NCBI RefSeq assembly: GCF_034044635.1
Contig: NZ_JAXCLX010000003.1
Location: 372,001-436,000 of the forward strand
Source of the DNA: Dongia rigui
Lineage (GTDB): Bacteria > Pseudomonadota > Alphaproteobacteria > Dongiales > Dongiaceae
DNA: 64,000 bases
Direction of reading: 5' to 3'
A program made the position numbers and the translations under genes. Positions 16,637 to 25,265 of this stretch are shown here, piece after piece. Positions within the stretch are counted from its first letter, which is position 1. Every line of letters begins with the position of its first letter. The notes beneath the pieces were generated by a model. It was not told where the DNA came from, did not search any database, and saw nothing but the letters and a program-made list of their open reading frames with translations.

Positions 16637-17818
16637 ATGTCCCTGGCCGACCGGATCAGCGTCGAGGAACTGGAAGCCGACCCCTATCCCTTCTATGCCC
16701 ATCTCCGGCGCGAGGCGCCGGTCTGCTTCGTGCCGGCCGTCAATCTGTGGATGGTGACGCGCTGGGCCGATGTTGAATTCGTTGCCAAGACGCCGGCGCT
16801 GTTCACAGCGAAAGTGTCCGCCTCGCCGGTCGAGCGCACTTTCGGCAAGCCGACGATCCTCACCACCGATGGGCCGGTGCATAAGGAACTCCGGGCCGGC
16901 ATCGACCCCAAATACAAGCCCAAGCCCGTCGCCGCCTATATCGACGGGCTGGTAAGGCCGATCGCAGGAGAATATCTCAGCCCGCTGTTGAAGCGCGGCG
17001 GCGGCGATCTGATGGCGGAATATTTCGAGCCGATATCGACGCTGTCCCTCGCCCGTTCCTTCGGCTTTCACGACATCGACATGGCCACCCTGCGGCGCTG
17101 GTTCTATGGCCTTGCCCAGGGCGCCATCAATTTTGAGAACGACCCCGCCCGCCAGGCCATCGGCGATGCAGTCAGTGCCGAGATCAGCGAGAAGGCCGAA
17201 GCGATCTTCGCCCGGCTGGAGCGTGACCCGGATGATTCGGCCCTTTCCCACATGCTCCATGACGGCATGCCGGCGGGCAAAACGCGCCCGCGCGACTTCC
17301 TGCTGCCGACAGTCAAGGTGACACTGCTGGGTGGCATGCAAGAGCCTGGGCATGGCGCTGGGTCCGTGCTGGTCGGCCTGCTCACCCATCCCGAACAGAT
17401 GCGCGACCTGCGGGAAGACATCGGTGGATTGCTGCCTTTGGCCGTCGACGAAGGGCTGCGTTGGGTGGCACCCATCGGCACGCAGACCCGCCAGACCACA
17501 AGGGCTACCGAACTTGGCGGCGTGACCATCCCAGCCGGCGCCATGGTCGGCGCGCTCGTCTCTTCCGCCAGCCGTGACGAGACTCGTTTCAGCGATCCCG
17601 ACAGCTTCAACATCCATCGTCGCCAAGGGCCGCATGCCGCGTTCGGCTTCGGCCAGCATTTCTGCTCCGGCCGCTGGTTCGCCCGCGACCAGGTGATCAC
17701 GGCACTCCGCGTCTTGCTGGAGCAGACGACGCGCATCGATCTGGTGCCGGAACAGATGCCGGTCTTCCGCGGCTGGGAATTCCGTGCGCCGACATCGCTG
17801 CGGGTGACGCTGAATTAG
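16637..17818 (+). CDS. Cytochrome P450 with an atypical I-helix
   Basis: 393 aa. Haem loop FGFGQHFCSGRWFAR with Cys ~343; ExxR-like EGLRW at ~277. Where most P450s have A/G-G-x-D/E-T-T, this protein reads LLGGMQEPGHGAG, so the usual acid-alcohol pair is replaced. This suggests unusual oxygen activation or a peroxide/alternative mechanism, although an acidic residue (E) remains. No redox partner is adjacent; the ferredoxin system at 4447-5998 might serve it. Substrate unknown. Confidence 0.88.
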   Translation: MSLADRISVEELEADPYPFYAHLRREAPVCFVPAVNLWMVTRWADVEFVAKTPALFTAKVSASPVERTFGKPTILTTDGPVHKELRAGIDPKYKPKPVAAYIDGLVRPIAGEYLSPLLKRGGGDLMAEYFEPISTLSLARSFGFHDIDMATLRRWFYGLAQGAINFENDPARQAIGDAVSAEISEKAEAIFARLERDPDDSALSHMLHDGMPAGKTRPRDFLLPTVKVTLLGGMQEPGHGAGSVLVGLLTHPEQMRDLREDIGGLLPLAVDEGLRWVAPIGTQTRQTTRATELGGVTIPAGAMVGALVSSASRDETRFSDPDSFNIHRRQGPHAAFGFGQHFCSGRWFARDQVITALRVLLEQTTRIDLVPEQMPVFRGWEFRAPTSLRVTLN

Positions 17819-17820
17819 GT

Positions 17821-17898
17821 CGTCATGCCCCGACTTGACCCGGGCAGCCAGTCAATCCAGGTGATCAGTGAATCCCCGGGTCGAGCCCGGGGATGACC
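17821..17898. repeat. Intergenic palindromic element, copy A
   Basis: Begins CGTCATGCCCCGACTTGACC and ends with CCCCGGGTCGAGCCCGGGG followed by ATGAC. The left and right halves are related by inversion. It lies between two convergent genes (P450 and ThDP enzyme). The same element occurs at 30121-30199 and in rearranged form at 37078-37166. Confidence 0.8.
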
Positions 17899-17903
17899 CG
17901 CAA

Positions 17904-19532
17904 TCAAGATTTGCGCAGCGCCTCGATATAAGGCGCATCGGCGCGCATCTCGATGATGGTGGGGCGCTTGCCCTGGGCCGCCTGCTGCAGGGCGGCGGTC
18001 AAATCGGCGACGCTGTCGGGTCGCACTGTCTCGCAGCCGAAGCCCTTGCCGATGGTCATGAAATCGGGCGTGAAGATGTCGACGCCGATCGGGTGGATCT
18101 GCCGGTCGACCATGTATGTTTTGATTTCGCCATAGCCGTCATTGTTCCACAGCAGGATGGCGAGCGGGATCTCGGCTTCGACCGCCGAGGCCAGTTCCGC
18201 GATGGTGAATTGCAGGCCGCCGTCGCCGATCAGCACGACGACCGGGCGATCGGGCTTCGCCAGTTTCGCGCCGATGCCGGCCGGCAGGCCATAGCCCAGC
18301 GTGCCGTAGCCGGTGCTGGAATTGAAATAGGAGCGCGGCGCCGGCGCCTCATAGCATTGATTGAGCGCATAGACCGGCTCGGTTGAATCGCCGGCAATGA
18401 TGGCGTCTGGCAAGGCGTCGAGCACCACTTTGGCGATGCGCTGGTGCAGGCTGATCGCGGGCCACCAATGCGTGGGCGTCGCCGCGCGCACGCCGGCCGC
18501 ACGCTTGGCACCGGCACTCTCTGTCGAGGCAGCCTTCTTCTCCGGCACGCCCAGCGCCGCATTGAGGGCCGCGACCGTCTGGCCCGCATCGGCGAGGATT
18601 GGTAGATGGGCGCTGACACCACGCACCAATTGCTCGGGATCGATATCGATGCGGATCAGCTTGTCGCGGAACTTCAGGGGCTGCGGGTCCGGATACATCT
18701 CCGTCTCGCCGAATTCGGTACCGATGGCCAGCACGACGTCGGCCTCGGCGATGGCCCGGTGGACGGTCGGGAAAGCCATGTTCTCGCCGATCCGCAACGG
18801 GTGGCCCGGCGGCAGGATGCCCTTGGCATTGACTGTGTTGACCACCGGTGCATCGAGATGCGCCACTAGGCGCCGGATCGCCGGCGCTGCGTCGGCCGCA
18901 CCACCGCCGAGGATCACCAGGGGCGCCTTGGCATTGCGCAGCCACGCGGCCGCCAGATCGATATCGGCCGGTTGCGGTGCCGGGCGCTTGGGCAACACGC
19001 GCTTTTCAACAATCTTCGGATCGGCTTCCATGGCGATGACGTCGATCGGGATCTCGATATGGACCGGGCGCGGCCGGGCGCCGGCGAAGAGTGCGAAGGC
19101 GCGCGCCAGCACCTGTGGCAGTTGATCCGGCGTCAGAAGCGTGTGGCTGAAGGCCGCGACGCCCGCCACGACATTACGCTGCGATGGCAGTTCATGGAGG
19201 CGGCCATCGCCCATGCCGAGCTGTTCCGTCCGGTTGACGGCGGAGATCACCAGCATGGGCACGGAATCGGCATAGGCCTGGCCCATGGCGGTGAGGATAT
19301 TGGTCATGCCCGGGCCGGTGACGATGAAGCAGACACCGGGCTTGCCGCTGACCCGCGCATAGCCGTCGGCCATGAAGCCGGCACCCTGTTCATGCCGCGG
19401 CGTGATATGCCGGATCCTGGTCTGCGGCAGCCCGCGATAGAGCTCGACCGTGTGCACGCCGGGGATGCCGAACACCATGTCGACACCATAGGCCGCGAGG
19501 AGATGCACGAGGAGCTCGCCGCAAGTCGCCAT
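17904..19532 (-). CDS. ThDP-dependent decarboxylase, AruI-like (5-guanidino-2-oxopentanoate decarboxylase family)
   Basis: 542 aa from ATG 19532. Three-domain acetolactate-synthase fold: catalytic Glu ~48 in TPRHEQGAGFMADGYAR, central FAD/Rossmann-like domain, and the ThDP-binding GDGG...WNNDGYG motif near residue 460. The opening CGELLVHLLAAYGVDMVFG followed by IPGVHTVELYRGL is what I recall for 2-ketoarginine decarboxylases rather than true IlvB, and no small subunit is present. It could act in arginine transaminase catabolism. It is 105 bp downstream of the AraC gene in the same direction. Confidence 0.75.
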   Translation of the reverse strand: MATCGELLVHLLAAYGVDMVFGIPGVHTVELYRGLPQTRIRHITPRHEQGAGFMADGYARVSGKPGVCFIVTGPGMTNILTAMGQAYADSVPMLVISAVNRTEQLGMGDGRLHELPSQRNVVAGVAAFSHTLLTPDQLPQVLARAFALFAGARPRPVHIEIPIDVIAMEADPKIVEKRVLPKRPAPQPADIDLAAAWLRNAKAPLVILGGGAADAAPAIRRLVAHLDAPVVNTVNAKGILPPGHPLRIGENMAFPTVHRAIAEADVVLAIGTEFGETEMYPDPQPLKFRDKLIRIDIDPEQLVRGVSAHLPILADAGQTVAALNAALGVPEKKAASTESAGAKRAAGVRAATPTHWWPAISLHQRIAKVVLDALPDAIIAGDSTEPVYALNQCYEAPAPRSYFNSSTGYGTLGYGLPAGIGAKLAKPDRPVVVLIGDGGLQFTIAELASAVEAEIPLAILLWNNDGYGEIKTYMVDRQIHPIGVDIFTPDFMTIGKGFGCETVRPDSVADLTAALQQAAQGKRPTIIEMRADAPYIEALRKS

Positions 19533-19637
19533 GAAATCTGTTCCAATCGTCAAACAATTAAGGCCGAAGAACGACCGCCAAACTCCGCGCAACATAGCGA
19601 GCGGAAGGACGGCTGGTAAGGCCCAATAGCGATTGGA

Positions 19638-20687
19638 TCAGTGGCGCGATATTGTCTGACGATAGTTGCGCGGGCTGACACCGGCCCAGCGCGTGAAGGC
19701 GCGGGTAAAGGCGGAAAGCTCGGAATAACCAAGGAGCAGCGCAATCTCGCTCAGCGGCAATTGGCTCTGCTGCAGATAATGCCGGGAAAGATCGAACCGC
19801 GTCGCTTCAACGGCCTCCCGGAACCCCAGACCGGCATCGTTCAAGGCACGCTGGACGGCGTTGGGGGACAACCGCAAGGCATGCGCGACCTGCTCCAAGG
19901 TAGGCGCCCCGTCGGCCAAGCGCAGGCGAACCGCACCGCGGACGCGGTCCACCAGGCTTTCCGGCCGTTCGCGCGAACCCAGCGACTGGAGGCAGGATTG
20001 CATCATGGCCAAGAGCTTTGGATCGCGCCCCGGCATCGGCCGCTTGAGCAGGGCTGCGTCAAAGACGATGGCGTTGGTGGCACAGCCGAAAAAGACCGGT
20101 GCCCCGAACGCCATCTCGTGCTGGCGCCAATCGGCCGGCCGCGGATGCTCGAACTGGATCTCGTCCGGCGCCCAATGCCGCCCGCAGCATTCGCGGATGA
20201 TGTTGGTGAACTGGCCCAGCGACAATTCCGCATCCTGGCGGCGCGCAATGATGGAGGGCGACAGGATCTGATATTCAAGCCGCATGCGGCCGGCCTCGTC
20301 CCGCTTCAACGCCATGATCGAGGAGCTTTGCTGATAGCGGAAGAGTCCGACCAGATTCTCCAATGCGCTGCCCAAGGTGGGCGACGACAGCGAGGCATAA
20401 CCCCACATGCCAAGATCGCGCGGGCTGAACTGCTGGCCGAACCAGAGGCCGAAATTGTCGTGGCGAGTCTGGCGCGCCGCTTCCTCGAACAGCGCGCAAT
20501 AGGCGGCGAGGCGCAGTTGCAAGGCGGGAGCGACGGTCATCTCAGGCGCCAAGCCGCAATTCCCGAAGATTGAATCGACGTCACCGCCCTGCGCATCAAT
20601 GAAATCGACGAGGCCGGACGCCGCCGCCGACAGGACGACCGGCGCCGTGTCATTTTGGGAAATGGGTCGACCGCTTGGATGGATCAT
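19638..20687 (-). CDS. AraC-family regulator, paralog 1 (Arabinose_bd + HTH_18)
   Basis: 349 aa from ATG 20687. N-terminal ~200-residue effector domain of the OruR/ArgR-like type (NFGLWFGQQFSPRDLGMWGY) and a C-terminal AraC HTH (LPLSEIALLLGYSELSAFTR, then FTRWAGVSPRNYR). It is divergent from the diol dehydratase operon. It is strikingly similar over its full length to the regulator at 30215-31270. Direct repeats suited to an AraC dimer begin 92 bp upstream of its start, and an identical distance is seen for the paralog. Confidence 0.9.
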   Translation of the reverse strand: MIHPSGRPISQNDTAPVVLSAAASGLVDFIDAQGGDVDSIFGNCGLAPEMTVAPALQLRLAAYCALFEEAARQTRHDNFGLWFGQQFSPRDLGMWGYASLSSPTLGSALENLVGLFRYQQSSSIMALKRDEAGRMRLEYQILSPSIIARRQDAELSLGQFTNIIRECCGRHWAPDEIQFEHPRPADWRQHEMAFGAPVFFGCATNAIVFDAALLKRPMPGRDPKLLAMMQSCLQSLGSRERPESLVDRVRGAVRLRLADGAPTLEQVAHALRLSPNAVQRALNDAGLGFREAVEATRFDLSRHYLQQSQLPLSEIALLLGYSELSAFTRAFTRWAGVSPRNYRQTISRH

Positions 20688-20780
20688 GCGACACCGTCCG
20701 CCATGGCCTTGGAAGATCATCGGAATGGGTCAGGAATGATGGCATGCCGCCGACCATGCTGCAAGGCAACAAGCCGTCGC

Positions 20781-20834
20781 TGTCAAACACATCCCTCTTT
20801 CGGTCAAGCCCTGCCGGCGTGACCTGATTAATCT
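20781..20834 (+). promoter_or_regulatory. Candidate AraC-activated promoter of the diol dehydratase operon
   Basis: TGTCAA (20781-20786), 16 nt, GTCAAG (20803-20808), 20 nt, TAATCT (20829-20834). The GTCAA half-sites repeat every 21 bp, two helical turns. The second would overlap the -35 position of a promoter whose -10 is TAATCT, the class II AraC activation layout. The same arrangement occurs at 25069 and 31364. No cobalamin riboswitch was recognised in this leader. Confidence 0.6.
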
Positions 20835-20892
20835 GCAGGCAAATTCGCCAAGTTCTGCCCAGGATTTCATCTGGGGAGCCGATCGGGAGACG

Positions 20893-23175
20893 ATGATGAA
20901 CGAGCCATCGCAGCCAGGCGCCAATCGCTGGCGCCGTTTCAGCGACTGGGACGAACGGCCCTTGCGGTTGGATCGCTTCGCCGTCGAGGACCCGGCCAAT
21001 GGCTTTGCCGCCTTCAACGGCGCCAAGGACCCCAAACCGGGCCTTGCGGTCGCGCAAGGCAAGGTCGCGGTGATGGACGGGGTTCCCGCCGCCGAATTCG
21101 ATATGATCGACACCTATATCGCGCGGCACCATCTGGATCTCGATCTCGCAGAAACCGCCATGGCGGTGCCGTCCCAGCAGATCGCCCGCATGCTGGTGGA
21201 TATCAGCGTGCCGCGCACGGACCTCACCCGCCTCGCCCATGGCCTGACACCCGCCAAACTCGCCGAAGTTGTGGCGCAACTCTCATCGATGGAACTGGCC
21301 TTCGCCTTTTCCAAGATGCGCACGAGGAAGACACCTGGCAATCAGGGCCATGTCACCAATGCCAAGGACGATCCGCTGCAGCTTGCGGCCGATGCGGCGA
21401 CCGCCGTGGCGTTCGGCTTCGACGAGGTCGAAACGACCATGCGCGTTGCCCGCAATGCCTGGTCCAATGCCTTGGCCTGCGCGGTCGGTGCCGCGGTCGG
21501 CCGCTGGGGGACCCTTTTTCAATGTTCCAGCGAAGAGGCCGAGGAACTGCAGATCGGCATGGCGGGCTTCACCTCCTATGCCGAGACGGTCTCGGTCTAT
21601 GGAACCGAGAAAGCCTTCACCGATGGCGACGACACGCCCTGGTCGAAGGCGTTCCTGGCCGCCGCCTATGCCAGCCGTGGCATCAAGATGCGCTGCACAT
21701 CGGGCGCTGCGTCGGAATTGCTGATGGGCTTTCATGAATCGAAATCGCTGCTTTATCTCGAGGCGCGGTGCCTGTGCCTGCAGCGGGCGATGGGTGTCCA
21801 GGGAACGCAGAATGGCGGCATCGATGGGGCACCGCTGGCCTCCACCATGCCGGGCGGCGTGCGTGAATTGCTGGCGGAGAACCTGATCGCCGCCTGGCTC
21901 GATCTCGAATGCGCCACTGGCAACGACGCGCGGCATTCGGAATCCGAGATCCGCGTTGGTGCCAAGATCCTGCCCTACCTCATCGCCGGGTCGGATTTCA
22001 TCTGTTCCGGCATGGGCTCGATCCTCGCTTACGACAATTCCTTCAACCCCTCATCCTTCAATGGCGAGGAGATGGAGGATTTCCTGGTCCTGCAGCGTGA
22101 TTTCGAAGCCGATGGCGGCCTGACCTCAGTGAATGAGAGCCGCGCCCTGGAACTGCGCCGCCGGGCAACGGATGCTTTGGGTGCGGTGCTCGAAGAACTG
22201 GGTCTCGGGCAGCCGACCGACGCCATGAAACGCAGCGTCGTCATCGCCTCCGGCTCCAACGACACCGACAGCTATCTGCCCCGCGACGTGGCCCTCATCA
22301 GCGAGGCGATCAAGGCGCGCGGCATCAATGTGCTCGACGTGATCAAGGCCCTGGCCAAGCGCGGCTTCAAGGACGAGGCGCAGAACCTTCTCAACGTCGT
22401 GCGCCTGCGCGTCTCCGGCGACTATTTGCAGACAGCCGCGGTGGTGCGGCAAGGCCATGTCATCAGCGCCGTCAATGACCCCAATGATTATGTCGGGCCG
22501 GGTTCCGGCTACCGCCTCAACGAACAGCGCCGTGCCGAACTCGCCGCCATTCGCGACGTGCTGACGCGCGAGGAAGTGCTGCGCACCGAGGCGACCTATG
22601 CCGGGCCGGAAACAAGGCGCATTCGCTATCATGCGCTGGGCGAGGCCAAATCGACCGGCCCGAAGAACGAGATCGTCATTGGCGTCAGCCCCGCTTTCGG
22701 CCTGAAGCTGTTCCGCACCTTGGCTGGCCATCCCCTTTCTGCGGTCCTCAAGGCACTGAGCGAGGGCATTGCCGAGAAGGGCGGCATTCCCCGCATTGTC
22801 CGTATGCGGCACACGGCTGATACCTCCTTCCTGGGATTGAGTGCCGCGCGCCTCGCCGGTTCCGGCATCGGGATCGGCATCCAGGCCAAGGGCACGGCCG
22901 TCATTCACCAGGCCGACCGCCTGCCGCACCACAATCTGGAACTCTTCTCCAATGCGCCGATCACCAGCCTCGATCACTATCGGCGCCTGGGGGAAAATGC
23001 CGCCACCTATGCCGCCGGTGAAATGCCGGAACCCGTCGTCGTGACCAATAATGGCGAGGCCATGGGTGCCCGCTTCCACGCGCAAGTGGCCCTCATCTAT
23101 GCCATCGAGACCTCGCTTACCCAAGACGGGGCCAAGCCCGAGGACATCAAGATCGATTTCCTGGAGACCGCGTAA
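20893..23175 (+). CDS. B12-dependent diol/glycerol dehydratase, fused large and medium subunits
   Basis: 760 aa. Residues ~1-550 match the PduC/DhaB large subunit (KTPGNQGHVTNAKDDPLQLA, SCSSEEAEELQIGM-like region, EARCLCLQRAMGVQGTQNGG, VSAVNDPNDYVGPGSGYR as ISAVNDPNDYVGPGSGYR). Residues ~570-760 match the PduD/DhaC medium subunit (EIVIGVSPAFGLKL, GSGIGIGIQAKGTAVIHQ, LPHHNLELFSNAPI). Normally these are separate genes. The enzyme removes water from a vicinal diol by radical chemistry with adenosylcobalamin in the cytosol. The small subunit follows with a TAATG overlap. No reactivating factor genes are in the window. ATG 20896 is an alternative start. Confidence 0.9.
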   Translation: MMNEPSQPGANRWRRFSDWDERPLRLDRFAVEDPANGFAAFNGAKDPKPGLAVAQGKVAVMDGVPAAEFDMIDTYIARHHLDLDLAETAMAVPSQQIARMLVDISVPRTDLTRLAHGLTPAKLAEVVAQLSSMELAFAFSKMRTRKTPGNQGHVTNAKDDPLQLAADAATAVAFGFDEVETTMRVARNAWSNALACAVGAAVGRWGTLFQCSSEEAEELQIGMAGFTSYAETVSVYGTEKAFTDGDDTPWSKAFLAAAYASRGIKMRCTSGAASELLMGFHESKSLLYLEARCLCLQRAMGVQGTQNGGIDGAPLASTMPGGVRELLAENLIAAWLDLECATGNDARHSESEIRVGAKILPYLIAGSDFICSGMGSILAYDNSFNPSSFNGEEMEDFLVLQRDFEADGGLTSVNESRALELRRRATDALGAVLEELGLGQPTDAMKRSVVIASGSNDTDSYLPRDVALISEAIKARGINVLDVIKALAKRGFKDEAQNLLNVVRLRVSGDYLQTAAVVRQGHVISAVNDPNDYVGPGSGYRLNEQRRAELAAIRDVLTREEVLRTEATYAGPETRRIRYHALGEAKSTGPKNEIVIGVSPAFGLKLFRTLAGHPLSAVLKALSEGIAEKGGIPRIVRMRHTADTSFLGLSAARLAGSGIGIGIQAKGTAVIHQADRLPHHNLELFSNAPITSLDHYRRLGENAATYAAGEMPEPVVVTNNGEAMGARFHAQVALIYAIETSLTQDGAKPEDIKIDFLETA

Positions 23176-23600
23176 TGGCCCGCATCGATACCGTCGCCGA
23201 CTACCCGCTGGCCGAAAACCGCCCGGGCCTAGTCAAAACCGCGCGCGGCAAGGCCCTCGCCGACCTGACACTGGATGCCGTGATGGCTGGCGAGGTGACG
23301 CTGGAGGATCTGCGCATCACGCCCCAGGCGTTGCAGGACCAGGCGCGTGTCGCAACGCTTGCCGGGCGGCCGACATTGGGTCGCAATTTCGAACGCGCCG
23401 CCGAACTGATCGCCGTGCCGCAGGATTACCTGCTCAAGGTCTACGAACTGCTGCGTCCCGGCCGGGCCAAGAGCAAGGCCGATCTCCTAGAGGCAGCAAA
23501 GATCTTGCGCGAGACCTATGCTGCCACAAAGATGGCTTCCTTCGTCGAAGAAGCGGCGGAGGTTTATGAAAAGCGCGGCCTATTCACCTTCAGGTTCTAA
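23175..23600 (+). CDS. Diol dehydratase small subunit (PduE/DhaE type)
   Basis: 141 aa, start overlapping the large-subunit stop by one base. Family signatures: DYPLAENRPGLVKTARGKAL, DLTLDAVMAGEVTLEDLRIT, NFERAAELIAVP and the ending FVEEAAEVYEKRG. It completes the heterotrimer formed with the fused large-medium protein. There is no extra amphipathic N-terminal encapsulation peptide, so this dehydratase may be cytosolic rather than microcompartment-housed. Confidence 0.92.
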   Translation: MARIDTVADYPLAENRPGLVKTARGKALADLTLDAVMAGEVTLEDLRITPQALQDQARVATLAGRPTLGRNFERAAELIAVPQDYLLKVYELLRPGRAKSKADLLEAAKILRETYAATKMASFVEEAAEVYEKRGLFTFRF

Positions 23601-23604
23601 ATCG

Positions 23605-24300
23605 ATGAGTTGGAAGACACGTAACCGTTCCTTCTATTACCAAGGGGCGCCGGAACCCGACGACCTTGCCTTCGCGCCCTCCGAGACGGCGCTGCTGGTG
23701 ATCGACGTGCAGAATACCTATCTGGCGCGGCCCGACCGCACAACACTCGATGCCGCAGGCCAAGCCGCTTATGACGCCTGGACACCCTTTCATGACCGGA
23801 TGAACAAGATCGTCATTCCGCGCACGGCCGATCTCCTCGCCTGGGCGCGGCGGAACGGCATCGAATGCCTCTTCGCCCGCATCGCCTGCCAAACCAAGGA
23901 TGGCCGCGATCGGTCCTTGAGCCAGAAAATGCCGGGCTGGAACAATCTGCTGCTGCCCAAGGACGAGCACGCCTCGCAGATCGTGCCACAGCTCGCCGCC
24001 AAAGGTGACGAAATCACGGTCACCAAGACGACGGACAGTGCGCTCACCGGCACCAATCTGCGCCTCATCCTCCATAATCTCGGCATCAAGAATGTCATCT
24101 GCGCCGGTATCTTCACCGATCAATGCGTCGCATCGACCGTGCGCAGCCTGGCCGACGAAAGCTTCCAGGTCGTCGTCGTGGAAGATTGCTGCGCCGCCGG
24201 CACCGATGCGCTGCACGAACAGGAACTGGCCATCATCAACATGATCTATTGCCATGTGATGCGGGCCGATGAACTCAAAGCCATGCTGAAGCTGTCATGA
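23605..24300 (+). CDS. Isochorismatase-like cysteine hydrolase
   Basis: 231 aa from ATG 23605. Catalytic triad of the family: Asp in LLVIDVQNTY, Lys in TVTKTTDSALTGTNL and Cys in AGIFTDQCVASTVRSL. Relatives hydrolyse amides (nicotinamide, N-carbamoylsarcosine, biuret) or isochorismate. It is the third gene of the diol dehydratase operon and overlaps the next gene by ATGA, so it probably acts on an amide or carbamoyl intermediate of the same pathway; the substrate is unknown. Confidence 0.87.
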   Translation: MSWKTRNRSFYYQGAPEPDDLAFAPSETALLVIDVQNTYLARPDRTTLDAAGQAAYDAWTPFHDRMNKIVIPRTADLLAWARRNGIECLFARIACQTKDGRDRSLSQKMPGWNNLLLPKDEHASQIVPQLAAKGDEITVTKTTDSALTGTNLRLILHNLGIKNVICAGIFTDQCVASTVRSLADESFQVVVVEDCCAAGTDALHEQELAIINMIYCHVMRADELKAMLKLS

Positions 24301-25025
24301 AGCGCATCCTCATCATCGTGCCGGAGCTGGTGGCCCCGCCGGGCATTCTCGGCCAGGCGCTGATCGCGCAGGGCGTCCACTACGACGCCGTCTTCCCGGT
24401 GGCGAAGTTCGCCAGCCATGCGCCGATGCAATATCCCGGCTTGCCCAGCAGCCCCGGCGATTATGCCGGACTCATCGTCATGGGCGGCCCGATGAGCGCC
24501 AAGGACGAACATGCCTTTCCGTTCCTGACCGAGACCATGGCCCTGATCCGCGCCTTTCACGCGGCGGACCGCCCGGTGCTGGGTGTTTGCCTGGGTGCCC
24601 AGATCATCGCCCATGCCTTTGGCGGCGAGATCTATCGCATGGGAAAGCTCGAATCCGGTTTCTACCAACTCGATCTGACACCCGAGGGCCAGGCTGATCC
24701 GCTGTTTCGCGACGTGACGCCGTCGATCACGACATTCGAGAACCATTACGAGGCCACCCGCAACACGCCGGGCGCGGTGCCGCTGGTGACCGGCGGTGCC
24801 TGCCCCATTCAGGCGTTCCGCATCGGGGCCAAGACCTATGGCGTGCAATTCCACATCGAGGTGACGATCGACATCATCCGCGACTGGCTGCGCGTCTTCG
24901 GGACCGACTTTGCGCGCGATGAGCCAAGACTGCTGACCGATCTCGACCAACAGTTCGCGCTACATTTTCCGGACTATGTGAGCACCTGCAATACGCTCAC
25001 GCGGAATTGGTTGGCGTTAACATAG
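24297..25025 (+). CDS. Class I glutamine amidotransferase-like protein
   Basis: 242 aa, ATGA overlap with the previous gene. It has the GATase1 nucleophile elbow GVCLGAQIIAHAFGG and the His-x-Glu of the triad in VQFHIEVT. It resembles the free-standing GMP-synthase-like amidotransferases. In catabolic operons such proteins often hydrolyse gamma-glutamyl bonds (as in PuuD- or AtdA2-type steps) rather than provide ammonia. As the last gene of the dehydratase operon it might release glutamate from a glutamylated amine; this is inference. Confidence 0.85.
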   Translation: MKRILIIVPELVAPPGILGQALIAQGVHYDAVFPVAKFASHAPMQYPGLPSSPGDYAGLIVMGGPMSAKDEHAFPFLTETMALIRAFHAADRPVLGVCLGAQIIAHAFGGEIYRMGKLESGFYQLDLTPEGQADPLFRDVTPSITTFENHYEATRNTPGAVPLVTGGACPIQAFRIGAKTYGVQFHIEVTIDIIRDWLRVFGTDFARDEPRLLTDLDQQFALHFPDYVSTCNTLTRNWLALT

Positions 25026-25068
25026 GCGACAACACAAGCTGGACTGCCACTTTAGTGGGCACCGGGCC

Positions 25069-25122
25069 TGTCAAGATTAACAGCCTAAATGTCAAGACCG
25101 GGTGGTGGGGGCACCCTATCGT
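25069..25122 (+). promoter_or_regulatory. Candidate AraC-activated promoter of the ABC importer operon
   Basis: TGTCAA (25069-25074), 16 nt, GTCAAG (25091-25096), 20 nt, TATCGT (25117-25122), the same spacing as at 20781 and 31364. It lies in the 240-bp gap between the amidotransferase and the binding-protein gene, giving the transporter its own regulated promoter. Confidence 0.58.
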
Positions 25123-25265
25123 CCTTAACGTGACCGATTTTCAGAACGACTTGCGGCAAGCAAGCAACGAAGGTGCGTCGTGCATCCGCTCGGCTAGAGC
25201 GATGCAGCTTGGTCAACAGGGAAGCGGTACCGGGCAAAAGCATCCGGACCAACGGAGAGGGACAG

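Noticed and set aside
14819-17659. A 946-aa minus-strand open frame opposite the APC permease and second P450
   Set aside because: It is antisense to two clear genes with strong motifs; low-complexity His/Asp/Arg-rich translation typical of GC-rich shadow frames.
20688-20892. Possible cobalamin riboswitch before the B12-dependent dehydratase
   Set aside because: No recognisable B12-box or matching fold was seen in the 205-bp region; it is better explained by the AraC-type repeats. A covariance-model search would settle it.
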